Source: Owenweeksia sp. (GTDB lineage: Bacteria > Bacteroidota > Bacteroidia > Flavobacteriales > Schleiferiaceae). Taken from it: a stretch of 64,000 bases of DNA. The position numbers and the translations under genes were made by a program. Position 1 is the first letter of the stretch; the number at the start of each line of letters is the position of its first letter. Below are positions 1-8,132 of this stretch, piece by piece. Where the stretch lies: contig JANQPD010000045.1 in assembly GCA_028285465.1 (NCBI GenBank), positions 43,648 through 107,647 of the forward strand, read 5' to 3'. The notes under the pieces were generated by a model, which worked only from the letters and a program-made list of their open reading frames with translations, had not been told where the DNA came from and made no database searches.

Positions 1-2
1 AC

Positions 3-659
3 TCTTTCGGGCTGGGCATTTTCAGAGCGCCCAGTGTGCCCCGCGAAATGGCAATTGAGCAGGGCATCAATAAGGTTATTGAAACACATAAAAAAGTACG
101 CGGGGAAAAGCTTCGCTTTCGCCCCCTCTTAAGGTGGGCTGCTATACTCACTCCTTTGGTCGCGCTGGGCATTTATACAACTACCGCCCTCACTCCCTTA
201 AAACAAAATGGCTTTAGCGATTTTTCTTCCCTGTTCCCCTTTTATGAGAGCCGGGAAGTTGAAACAAGTACGGAGTTCGAGGCAGTAGAACCCTATGAAT
301 TACCTGTCCTGGAGGTTTCAGGCAGTCCTTATTTTGAGATTGAAGAACCGGACACACCTGAAGAAAAAGGTATAGAGGAGCCGTTTGCCGAAGAAAACAG
401 CATGCCTGAAGCCAAAGTTAAAACAATCAAGAAGGCATCTACCTACCATATTGTGGTAGGCTCTTTTAAGGAGAAGGCCAATGCGCTGAAATACATACGC
501 ACCATCGAAGCACTTGGCGCAGAACCCTACATTGCGGAGGGAAACACCAATTTTCATCGCGTTTCTGTAGCGGGTTTTACTTCCCGGTCCAAAGCAGATC
601 AAGCCTTGAAAGCATACAAAAAAAGCATCAATAGCGCGGCCTGGGTGTACCGCAATTAA
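3..659 (+). CDS. HU-like/SPOR domain protein, C-terminal part (5' end outside window)
   Basis: The open frame runs in from the left edge with no stop, so the gene begins before base 1. The first residues read as the end of an HU-CCDC81-like DNA-binding-fold domain (FGLGIF...PREMAIEQGI). One membrane segment follows (RWAAILTPLVALGIYTTTAL), then an acidic linker rich in Glu and Pro, and a C-terminal SPOR domain (from TYHIVVGSF, last ~75 residues) ending in WVYRN. SPOR domains bind denuded peptidoglycan at division sites. This HU-TM-SPOR architecture is typical of Bacteroidota and probably links the cell envelope to septal glycan. The first in-window start (GTG at 36) is almost certainly internal. 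Confidence 0.8.
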   Translation, partial: SFGLGIFRAPSVPREMAIEQGINKVIETHKKVRGEKLRFRPLLRWAAILTPLVALGIYTTTALTPLKQNGFSDFSSLFPFYESREVETSTEFEAVEPYELPVLEVSGSPYFEIEEPDTPEEKGIEEPFAEENSMPEAKVKTIKKASTYHIVVGSFKEKANALKYIRTIEALGAEPYIAEGNTNFHRVSVAGFTSRSKADQALKAYKKSINSAAWVYRN

Positions 660-663
660 GCCT

Positions 664-671
664 TACTTTTG
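664..671 (+). promoter_or_regulatory. -7 promoter element (TACTTTTG) before the thioesterase gene
   Basis: Exact match to the Bacteroidota -7 consensus TAnnTTTG in the short gap after the SPOR gene. It lies 6 nt before ATG 678 and 21 nt before ATG 693. Confidence 0.5.
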
Positions 672-692
672 CGCGAAATGCATGAGTGCGCA

Positions 693-1223
693 ATGAAAGC
701 CAAAACGCCCAAAGAATCCCTTACCATATTGACGGAGATCGTTCTACCTAACGATACCAATAACTTAAAGAATTTGTTTGGTGGTCAGTTGCTTAGCTGG
801 ATGGATAGATCCGCTGCCATTGCTGCCCACAGGCACTGCAAGCGTATCGTGGTAACGGCCTCGGTCAATAATGTCAGCTTTAACCACCCAATTCCACAAG
901 GGAGTATTGTTACGCTTGAAGCAAAAGTTTCCCGTGCTTTTACGAGCAGCATGGAAATCTTCGTAGATGTATTTATTGAAGACCAGACCATTGCCGGGAA
1001 AAAGACAAAGGCCAATGAGGCGATCTACACTTTTGTAGCGGTAGACCAGCTTGGAAATCCCATCAACGTCCCGGCCATTGTTCCTGAAACACCTATCGAA
1101 AAGGCACGTTATGAAGGCGCCTTGCGCAGGAGGCAGCTCTCGCTTATACTGGGTGGGAAAATGAAACCGGATGAGGCTACGGAGCTAAAAGCCCTCTTCT
1201 TAAAGGAAGAGCAGAAAGCCTAA
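693..1223 (+). CDS. acyl-CoA thioesterase, hotdog fold (BACH/YciA type)
   Basis: Single hotdog domain of about 176 residues. It shows the family segment NLFGGQLLSWMD, whose Asp is the likely catalytic residue, and VTASVNNVSFNHPIPQG. It should hydrolyse acyl-CoA thioesters to free acid and CoA in the cytoplasm; the chain-length preference cannot be read from sequence. Three starts are possible: TTG 669 lies inside the -7 box, ATG 678 would be nearly leaderless, and ATG 693 gives the N-terminus MKAKTPKES that looks most like relatives, so I chose 693. The C-terminal tail is charged. The next gene is convergent and its stop lies 2 bp away. Confidence 0.85.
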   Translation: MKAKTPKESLTILTEIVLPNDTNNLKNLFGGQLLSWMDRSAAIAAHRHCKRIVVTASVNNVSFNHPIPQGSIVTLEAKVSRAFTSSMEIFVDVFIEDQTIAGKKTKANEAIYTFVAVDQLGNPINVPAIVPETPIEKARYEGALRRRQLSLILGGKMKPDEATELKALFLKEEQKA

Positions 1224-1225
1224 GC

Positions 1226-2161
1226 TTACAAAAAAGTATACAGCACCAGGCTTAGCCAGGGCATTAAGAAAACGAGGTCCCGCAGCCACCACTTAGCCTG
1301 GTAATTCAGGTAGTTTGCCTGAAAGAAAGCTAAGGGAAAACAGAGGATGAGGTATAGCGCCTCTCCATTTCCCGAAAAGGCATTCAGTACAAACACTAAG
1401 ATCAGCACGCTCAGCATGAAGCCCGTTGCCTGACGTTTGTTTACTTTTCCTTTGGTAAGGGAAGAAAGAATATCCACTATTTCGAGCAGCAACCCCAGAA
1501 ATACGGGCAGGATAACCACAAGGGGTCGGTAGAAACCCAGGTTTGGAGCAATTTTGAACGTCATAAAAGAGGAGGGCCATAAAAACTGATCAGTGAAAAA
1601 CCACCGGATGGAAGCCACTAAAAAAATGGCCATTACAGTAGACAGAAGCGGGATTATTGCGGTACGCAGGTTAAAAGAACCAAAATAAATAAGCGCCACC
1701 CAAAGTATGGGCATCAAAAACAACATATAAGGGTCTATATACATGCCCAGCCCGATAATAAGACCGATATCGGTAAGCAGCCAATAAGGCCTTGCAGCTT
1801 GTGAGAGGTGTAACATCCGGCCAAAGCAAAAGCTGAACAAGGGCAGTAGAACACAAAAAGACAAAGTGGGTTGCAGGGCAGAGAAGAGAGCAGCGTAACC
1901 CGAGAGCGCAACCAGGGAAAAGTAATTGGGCTTTAACAACTTGTTTGTAAGCAACTGCAAATTAAACCACCAGGCACTCAACACTACACTCAGTGCAATC
2001 AGTAGTTTCCTGAACCCGGTCTCTTCAACCAACAAGTCGTATCCCTCCAAAAAAGGTTGTGCGGAAGACAGAAAAGCCAACCAAATGCCCAAGGCGGAAG
2101 CGAATACGAAAGCCCCGACCAAAGAGGGGAGCGTTATGTTATAAAATAACCTTGTTAGCAT
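1226..2161 (-). CDS. polytopic membrane protein, DUF6427-like
   Basis: 311 residues, almost entirely hydrophobic, with about eight or nine predicted membrane helices and short loops. The first helix starts within ten residues of the N-terminus. Length, topology and the position next to a tiny membrane protein and purD match the uncharacterised DUF6427 family of Flavobacteriia (recalled from gene-order knowledge, not searched). No catalytic motif is evident, so no function is assigned. It is divergent from the small gene at 2202, with about 40 bp between the two starts. Confidence 0.65.
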   Translation of the reverse strand: MLTRLFYNITLPSLVGAFVFASALGIWLAFLSSAQPFLEGYDLLVEETGFRKLLIALSVVLSAWWFNLQLLTNKLLKPNYFSLVALSGYAALFSALQPTLSFCVLLPLFSFCFGRMLHLSQAARPYWLLTDIGLIIGLGMYIDPYMLFLMPILWVALIYFGSFNLRTAIIPLLSTVMAIFLVASIRWFFTDQFLWPSSFMTFKIAPNLGFYRPLVVILPVFLGLLLEIVDILSSLTKGKVNKRQATGFMLSVLILVFVLNAFSGNGEALYLILCFPLAFFQANYLNYQAKWWLRDLVFLMPWLSLVLYTFL

Positions 2162-2174
2162 GGCTCTTTTGTCA

Positions 2175-2182
2175 TAATTTTG
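2175..2182 (+). promoter_or_regulatory. -7 promoter element (TAATTTTG)
   Basis: Perfect TAnnTTTG match 19 nt before the start codon of the small membrane protein gene at 2202, in the divergent gap with the DUF6427-like gene. Confidence 0.5.
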
Positions 2183-2201
2183 GCAGCCTAAATTCGCACA
2201 G

Positions 2202-2372
2202 ATGCAAGTTAAAGATATCGTTTACGCAATTGGTGACTTCTTTGAATGGACGTTTGAAATATTACCGGTATTGGGAAATATTCCCAACCTCTTGTTCCTT
2301 GTACTGGGTTTTCTGTTTTTCTTTTATTGGATGGGGCAAATGGCGAAGCACAACCGCGCGGGAGAGCGCTAG
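2202..2372 (+). CDS. small membrane protein (56 aa), DUF6341-like
   Basis: A short frame opens at ATG 2202 and encodes 56 residues: an amphipathic start (MQVKDIVYAIGDFFEWTF), one hydrophobic helix (NLLFLVLGFLFFFYWMG) and a basic tail (KHNRAGER). Support comes from a correctly placed -7 box, its position between DUF6427 and purD where Flavobacteriia carry a comparable tiny membrane protein (DUF6341), and a stop that interlocks with that of purD in the palindrome CTAG (2369-2372). Function unknown. The DUF assignment is inference from context and shape. Confidence 0.6.
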   Translation: MQVKDIVYAIGDFFEWTFEILPVLGNIPNLLFLVLGFLFFFYWMGQMAKHNRAGER

Positions 2373-3652
2373 CTTTTTTCCTCCCCGAGATCAAAACCGA
2401 TGTCTTTCCGGTAATACATCCCTTCAAAGGTTACTTCAGCCAGTGCTGCATAGCTCCTCTCCAGTGCTTCCTGCCGGGTTTCACCATAAGCAGTGCATGC
2501 CAGCACCCTGCCCCCGTTGCTAAGTACTCTGCCGTCTGCCTCTTTTGTACCCGCGTGAAAAACCAGGGCGTCTTTAACTTCTTCTAAACCGGAGATGTGT
2601 TTTCCCTTTTCATATTTTTCCGGGTAACCACCTGAAACAGCCATTACGGTAGTGGCATAGCGGGTATCTTTTTCCAACGACACTTCGTTTAGCCTTCCCT
2701 CTGAGGCGGCTTTGAGAAGAATAAGTAAATCGCTTTTAATGCGGGGCATCACCACCTCCGTTTCAGGGTCACCCATGCGTACGTTGTATTCTATTACGTA
2801 GGGCTCTCCGGATACATGGGTAAGGCCAAAAAACACGAAGCCCTTATAATCCATACCTTCTGCTGCAATCCCCGATATGGTTGGCTTAACAATGCGCTCT
2901 TCTACTTTCTGCATCAAGGCCTGGTCCACAAAAGGGACGGGACTTACAGCGCCCATACCTCCTGTATTCAAGCCCTTATCTCCTTCCCCGATGCGCTTGT
3001 AATCTTTGGCAACCGGCAGCAGGCAGTAGTGCTTGCCATCCGTAAGGGCAAAAACAGAAAACTCCTGCCCATCCAGGTACTCTTCGATCACTACCCGGGT
3101 GCTGGCCGCCCCAAACTTTCCTTCCAGCATATGCCGCAATTCTGTTTTTGCTTCGTCCAGGTTGTGTAAAATGAGTACGCCTTTGCCTGCCGCAAGGCCA
3201 TCTGCTTTGAGCACATAAGGAGGAGAAAGTGTGTCCAGGAAGGCTTCCCCTTCCGTTAAAGTATCAAGGGCAAAGGTTTTATAAGCTGCAGTCGGGATCT
3301 CGTATTTCTGCATAAAGCGCTTACAAAAATCCTTACTGCCCTCCAGCTGTGCGGCGGCAGCATCCGGCCCTATAACACCGATATGGCACAGATCGGGAGA
3401 TGCACTGAAATGATCTTTTATGCCTTTTACCAAAGGGTCTTCGGGCCCTACTATGAGCAAGTCAATGCTTTTGGATATGCAGTGCTCCCCGATCGTATGA
3501 AAATCGGTTACTTCAAGAGAAATGTTTTCTGCTATTTGTGCGGTACCGGCATTTCCCGGTGCTACATAGAGCGCTTCGCATTGTGCACTTTGTTTGATCT
3601 TCCACGCTATGGCATGCTCGCGGCCTCCGCCACCTAAAACTAGTATATTCAT
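2369..3652 (-). CDS. purD: phosphoribosylamine--glycine ligase (GAR synthetase)
   Basis: 427 residues, the usual family length. The N-terminus MNILVLGGGGREHAIAWKI is the PurD signature. An ATP-grasp region follows (VLKADGLAAGKGVLI, VIEEYLDGQEFSVFAL), then the conserved LNTGGMGAVSPVPF, and near the C-terminus EYNVRMGDPETEVVMPR. It ligates glycine to 5-phosphoribosylamine with ATP in de novo purine synthesis, in the cytoplasm. It appears monocistronic: a -7 box lies 29 nt upstream, and the 3' end overlaps the convergent small gene by 4 bp. Confidence 0.97.
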   Translation of the reverse strand: MNILVLGGGGREHAIAWKIKQSAQCEALYVAPGNAGTAQIAENISLEVTDFHTIGEHCISKSIDLLIVGPEDPLVKGIKDHFSASPDLCHIGVIGPDAAAAQLEGSKDFCKRFMQKYEIPTAAYKTFALDTLTEGEAFLDTLSPPYVLKADGLAAGKGVLILHNLDEAKTELRHMLEGKFGAASTRVVIEEYLDGQEFSVFALTDGKHYCLLPVAKDYKRIGEGDKGLNTGGMGAVSPVPFVDQALMQKVEERIVKPTISGIAAEGMDYKGFVFFGLTHVSGEPYVIEYNVRMGDPETEVVMPRIKSDLLILLKAASEGRLNEVSLEKDTRYATTVMAVSGGYPEKYEKGKHISGLEEVKDALVFHAGTKEADGRVLSNGGRVLACTAYGETRQEALERSYAALAEVTFEGMYYRKDIGFDLGEEKS

Positions 3653-3681
3653 TTGGGTTTGCCTTCAATTTGTTTGGGCCA

Positions 3682-3689
3682 CAAAAGTA
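3682..3689 (-). promoter_or_regulatory. -7 promoter element of purD
   Basis: Plus-strand CAAAAGTA reads TACTTTTG on the minus strand, 29 nt before the purD ATG. No purine-type riboswitch structure is apparent in this short leader. Confidence 0.5.
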
Positions 3690-3746
3690 GTTTTTCATTT
3701 AATCCCATGCCCTTTTTCAACCAAACCTTAATTATACCTTACAGGA

Positions 3747-3754
3747 TATCTTTG
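3747..3754 (+). promoter_or_regulatory. -7 promoter element (TATCTTTG)
   Basis: Perfect TAnnTTTG match, exactly 4 nt before ATG 3759. That ATG is in frame with the small ORF ending at 3989 but is followed by an in-frame TGA at codon 4. Confidence 0.4.
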
Positions 3755-3800
3755 AACAATGTCTCGATGAAATCCGTATTATGCCAAAGACGACAAAAAT

Positions 3801-3989
3801 GTGCTGTACAGCTTGTTAGAAGGCAGTGTTTCTTTGATGCAGGCCAGGGAAAAAGACCGGCATGTAAAAGAAGCGGTTGAGCAGTTTATCGAGAAGCTGA
3901 AAGCAGATGTGGAGGAAAGCACCCGTTTGCAGCGCGACAAAGATTTTTTACTCCAGTATGTTGAAAACCGCATAGCGCCCTTGCTGTAA
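3801..3989 (+). CDS. small charged helical protein, possibly with a disrupted start
   Basis: From GTG 3801 the frame encodes 62 residues rich in Glu, Lys, Arg and Asp that look wholly helical (SVSLMQAREKDRHVKEAVEQ... DFLLQYVENRIAPLL). I do not recognise the family. The same frame stays coding-like upstream (NPYYAKDDKN) as far as a TGA at 3768-3770. Three codons before that TGA is ATG 3759, ideally placed 4 nt after a -7 box. Either the protein starts at GTG 3801, or an ancestral start at 3759 has been cut by a nonsense change, or there is a base error. About 120 bp without a gene follow before gdhA and hold only its promoter. Confidence 0.45.
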   Translation: MLYSLLEGSVSLMQAREKDRHVKEAVEQFIEKLKADVEESTRLQRDKDFLLQYVENRIAPLL

Positions 3990-4073
3990 GCGAAATAAGA
4001 CCAAGTGTTCAGATCGATTATTTTTTAGCTAAACAAAGCAAAAACGAAAAACCATACGACTCGCGAAATACTA

Positions 4074-4081
4074 TACATTTG
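4074..4081 (+). promoter_or_regulatory. -7 promoter element of gdhA (TACATTTG)
   Basis: Perfect TAnnTTTG match 27 nt before the gdhA ATG. Confidence 0.5.
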
Positions 4082-4102
4082 CTCCCCATAATACTTTATT
4101 GA

Positions 4103-5458
<1,356 letters not shown>

Positions 5459-5493
5459 ACGGCCTGAGAAAGCGGATAATCAAAAGAACTAGC

Positions 5494-5527
5494 AAGCCCC
5501 CTGCATGTTTACATGCAGGGGGCTTTT
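5494..5527 (+). terminator. intrinsic terminator of gdhA
   Basis: A 12-bp perfect stem (GCCCCCTGCATG paired with CATGCAGGGGGC) with loop TTTA is followed by TTTT. Flanking A and T residues extend the stem. Confidence 0.85.
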
Positions 5528-5576
5528 CATAACAGTGTACCGGAACTACCCGGAACATTGTTTACTTTGCCGGGCA

Positions 5577-6875
5577 ATGCACAAGGAGGAATACACGGAG
5601 AAGAAAAGAAAGCCAGGAGAGGGGTTAGAATGGCTTTTGCCTGTAGTACTGCTATTGCTGGCACTCATTACCGTAAAAGATGCCCAACGCAACGGAGACT
5701 TTATAGGATACCTGAATGCGGGTAACCTGGTGCTTAACGGGGAAGACATCTACAGCGATTACCTCAATACCTGGCCTCCGTTTTTTAGTGTGGTAAGCGT
5801 TCCCCTTGCTTTAATGGATAAGGGATCGCCTGTAGGGGTGCGCTTGTTTTGGCTGTTGGGCAGCTGGGGGGCACTTTTCCTGCTTATGCGGATGGCACTA
5901 AAACTCTTTGCAGGAAAAACACTTTTGTTGCCTTTTCAAAAAAAAGTAAAGGATACCCAGCTTTCTTTTGTTCACCCCCTCTCCTTTATTCCATTGCTGC
6001 TCAGTTTACGCTTTTTGATGGACAACAGCAGTCATTTGCAGATTAACCTGTACATGCTCGTACTGGCTTTTGGCAGTGTATACTTCTTTTACAGGAGCAA
6101 AGTGATCCCGGCTGCTTTGCTGCTGGGTTTCAGTGTGGCCATTAAGGTATTTACCGTTTTTCTCCTGCTTTATTTCTTTTACAAAAGGGCCTGGCGTATG
6201 GGGTTGCTAAGCGTGTTTTTTGTGTTGCTGTTTTCCGGCAGCACGGTATTGATCTTTGGGCTGGAAGGCGCTATCCGGTACCATGAAGCGTGGTTTGTGA
6301 AGAGCGTACTGCCTCTGCCAGACCCTCATCATATGAACCAAAGTCTGATGGCCGCTTTTATCCGTTTGCTTTCGGAGCAGGCTACCGGAATCGACTTTAG
6401 GATCAATTTTTTAAGCTTAGCCCCTTCTTCGATCAAAGCAGTGTATTACGGGAGCCTCTTGCTGGCAGCCGCTTTTCCCCTGTATGCGTTCCGGCAAAAA
6501 ATATGCCCCAGGCAAATAAGCCTGGGGCAACTTATGCAATGGGGAATTTTATTTGCCCTTATTCCCATACTCTCTCCGGTGGCCTGGAAACCCTATTTCG
6601 TGTTTTTATGGATCCCCTTTTTCGTGCTGTATTTTCTCGTGTTTCACCTGCGGATCGCGCGGGCACAATTGGTGAAAGTGCTTTTTTATGCAAGCCTCCC
6701 ATTTCTGATCTTAAGTAGTGAGCTATTTGCCGGAGTTTATTTCTCGGATGTGCTGGAGGTTTGCAACTTCATAACGCTGGGGGCTCTGCTACTGGCTGGG
6801 GCTTTGGCAAGCCTTTATTTTTCCCTTGGCGGGGAAAGACTCAGGCAGCCGATCACAGAACTGTGGCATCCCTAA
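5577..6875 (+). CDS. polytopic glycosyltransferase-like membrane protein (GT87/DUF2029 type)
   Basis: Starting at ATG 5577 gives 432 residues (MHKEEYTEKKRK, then helix 1). The longer frame upstream runs back through the gdhA terminator and was rejected. There are about ten membrane helices. An early loop reads DIYSDYLNTWPPFFSVVSVPLA, where the Asp and the WPP segment resemble the active-site loop of GT87 polyprenyl-phosphate-mannose-dependent transferases. The likely role is transfer of a sugar from a lipid carrier on the outer face of the inner membrane; donor and acceptor are unknown. The box TTACTTTG (one mismatch to consensus) ends 7 nt before the ATG. A 276-bp spacer holding a dispersed repeat follows. 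Confidence 0.65.
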   Translation: MHKEEYTEKKRKPGEGLEWLLPVVLLLLALITVKDAQRNGDFIGYLNAGNLVLNGEDIYSDYLNTWPPFFSVVSVPLALMDKGSPVGVRLFWLLGSWGALFLLMRMALKLFAGKTLLLPFQKKVKDTQLSFVHPLSFIPLLLSLRFLMDNSSHLQINLYMLVLAFGSVYFFYRSKVIPAALLLGFSVAIKVFTVFLLLYFFYKRAWRMGLLSVFFVLLFSGSTVLIFGLEGAIRYHEAWFVKSVLPLPDPHHMNQSLMAAFIRLLSEQATGIDFRINFLSLAPSSIKAVYYGSLLLAAAFPLYAFRQKICPRQISLGQLMQWGILFALIPILSPVAWKPYFVFLWIPFFVLYFLVFHLRIARAQLVKVLFYASLPFLILSSELFAGVYFSDVLEVCNFITLGALLLAGALASLYFSLGGERLRQPITELWHP

Positions 6876-6905
6876 TTAGCGTGAATAATGGATAAGCAAA
6901 ATGTC

Positions 6906-7048
6906 GTCAGTTTGAGTGTCACGCCATAGGCGTGATGTATTCTCGCAGTAGCGGGACAGGCTGAAAACAAGTCATTCTGCCTGTCTCGATCCGCCAACAT
7001 TGTTGGGGACAAATACAAATTTTCTGCGAAAAATTCACTCGACATGAC
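6906..7048. repeat. dispersed intergenic repeat, copy 1
   Basis: About 143 bp bounded by imperfect inverted ends (GTCAGTTTGAGTG and CACTCGACATGAC). Its last 63 bp (6986-7048), beginning TCGATCCGCCAAC, closely match 30115-30177 in the same orientation, with one small insertion and one compensating deletion. It contains the internal inverted repeat GACAGGC...GCCTGTC. It has no coding capacity and lies between genes, so it resembles a MITE or an extragenic hairpin family. Confidence 0.7.
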
Positions 7049-7091
7049 AAAATCCTACTACTTTATACGTAAACATTATTTACGTTAACTA

Positions 7092-7130
7092 AAAACCCCC
7101 AACGTTTTTTTAACGCTGAGGGCTTTTAAC
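7092..7130 (-). terminator. intrinsic terminator of the lipoprotein gene at 7152-8042
   Basis: Read on the minus strand, AAAAGCCCTCAGCGTT pairs with AACGTTGGGGGTTTTT; the only irregularities are three G-U wobbles, and a short A-rich loop separates the arms. The structure ends in a T-run and sits directly after the gene's stop. Confidence 0.75.
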
Positions 7131-7151
7131 ACAACCAACCAAACTATTTTT

Positions 7152-8042
7152 TTAACGGCTCACGCTGCCCATGGGAAAAGTAGTAGCTGTTTGATTGTTC
7201 AAGCCGAAGGTTACATGGTCATCTGCGCTGGCAGAAACGGGGTGTACTAAGGGCTTAAAAGCAAATGGGGCCGGGCTATTATCGGGCACGGGTTCAATAG
7301 AAATTACAATGGTAGCCCCGCGCAGATCCGTAGGAAAGCTAAGCCCGGTAGGCGCGTTGAGCACAAAATCTTCACCGGGAAAAGGAGGGCCTGCGGCATC
7401 ACTTCCGCTAAATCCGTTAAAGCGATCCGCCATGGAACCCGCGTCAAAAGTCCCGGTAGAAACGGGCACGCCGTCAATAACCGCCCAGCCTTCATAGGTC
7501 CAGTTGTCGGGCAAAGCGGGCAAGTTTAAGCCGGCTGCAGGCATGCCTCCCGTTAGGTCCAGGAACCATACGCCACTGCGTTCATCCGTCATGTCGCTGG
7601 TAGTAGGTGTAGCCAGAATGTAAGATCCACTGGCGGTGTTCAGGTCAGCATCCAAAGCTGCGGGGTGATGGGTATTTACCGTGGCTGTACTTCCATTAAA
7701 GGCGCCTCCCACAAGCTTTATGGCACTGGGTGCAGGGTCGCTGTCAGGATGTGGCTCCAGACTTAACACAAACATGCTGGCCGCATCTAAGGTAGCCTGG
7801 GGTACGGAAAAAGAGGATTGAGACCATTCCCCGTTTTCATTTACTTCAAACAGTCCGGTACTTACGGGTGCTCCATCTACAATAACCCAGCCTTCATAGC
7901 GCTCGTGCTCACCCGTAGCAGCTAAATTGCTGATGTTCAGCACCAGGTTTCCATTGGTACTGCCTGGTTCTTCGGCTTCTTCTTTACTGCACGACACCAG
8001 GGCCATACTTGCCGCTAACATTATAAAACTTAACTTCTTCAT
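7152..8042 (-). CDS. lipoprotein with two RskA-like beta domains
   Basis: 296 residues. The signal peptide ends in a lipobox (MALVSC, Cys18), so it is predicted to be lipid-anchored. The body is a tandem duplication: repeat 1 (about 49-127) has YEGWVIVDGAPVSTGLF...SLEPHPDSDPAPS, and repeat 2 (about 183-285) has YEGWAVIDGVPVSTGTF...SIEPVPDNSPAPF. This pattern recalls the extracytoplasmic domain of RskA-type anti-sigma factors (W-x-V/I-D-G-x-P-V-S-x-G...EP), but there is no cytoplasmic sigma-binding part. It probably senses or binds something at the cell surface. It follows the histidine kinase gene on the same strand with its own promoter, which carries the tandem repeat also found before the response-regulator gene. 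Confidence 0.7.
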   Translation of the reverse strand: MKKLSFIMLAASMALVSCSKEEAEEPGSTNGNLVLNISNLAATGEHERYEGWVIVDGAPVSTGLFEVNENGEWSQSSFSVPQATLDAASMFVLSLEPHPDSDPAPSAIKLVGGAFNGSTATVNTHHPAALDADLNTASGSYILATPTTSDMTDERSGVWFLDLTGGMPAAGLNLPALPDNWTYEGWAVIDGVPVSTGTFDAGSMADRFNGFSGSDAAGPPFPGEDFVLNAPTGLSFPTDLRGATIVISIEPVPDNSPAPFAFKPLVHPVSASADDHVTFGLNNQTATTFPMGSVSR

Positions 8043-8066
8043 ACTTTGAGGTTTTTAATTACCCTT

Positions 8067-8074
8067 CAAAAGTC
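8067..8074 (-). promoter_or_regulatory. probable -7 element (GACTTTTG) of the lipoprotein gene
   Basis: Minus-strand GACTTTTG differs from TAnnTTTG only at the first base and lies 24 nt before the ATG. A TATCAC tandem repeat starts 9 bp further upstream, the same geometry as at the response-regulator promoter. A weak box is what an activator-dependent promoter would show. Confidence 0.45.
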
Positions 8075-8083
8075 AGGGAGAAG

Positions 8084-8100
8084 TATCACGCAAATATCAC
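8084..8100. promoter_or_regulatory. tandem direct repeat, predicted response-regulator site (lipoprotein promoter)
   Basis: TATCAC occurs at 8084-8089 and 8095-8100, an 11-bp period. PhoB/OmpR-family regulators bind head-to-tail half-sites about 11 bp apart. The minus-strand form (GTGATATTTGCGTGATAC) matches the site before the response-regulator gene in all but two positions. Confidence 0.6.
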
Positions 8101-8132
8101 AGGAAGGTATACAATTGATCTCGCTGGTCTGA

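Noticed and set aside
2059..2523. 154-residue plus-strand frame
   Set aside because: It runs across the start of the DUF6427 gene, the promoter and the end of purD; composition is poor and the shorter 2202 frame fits better.
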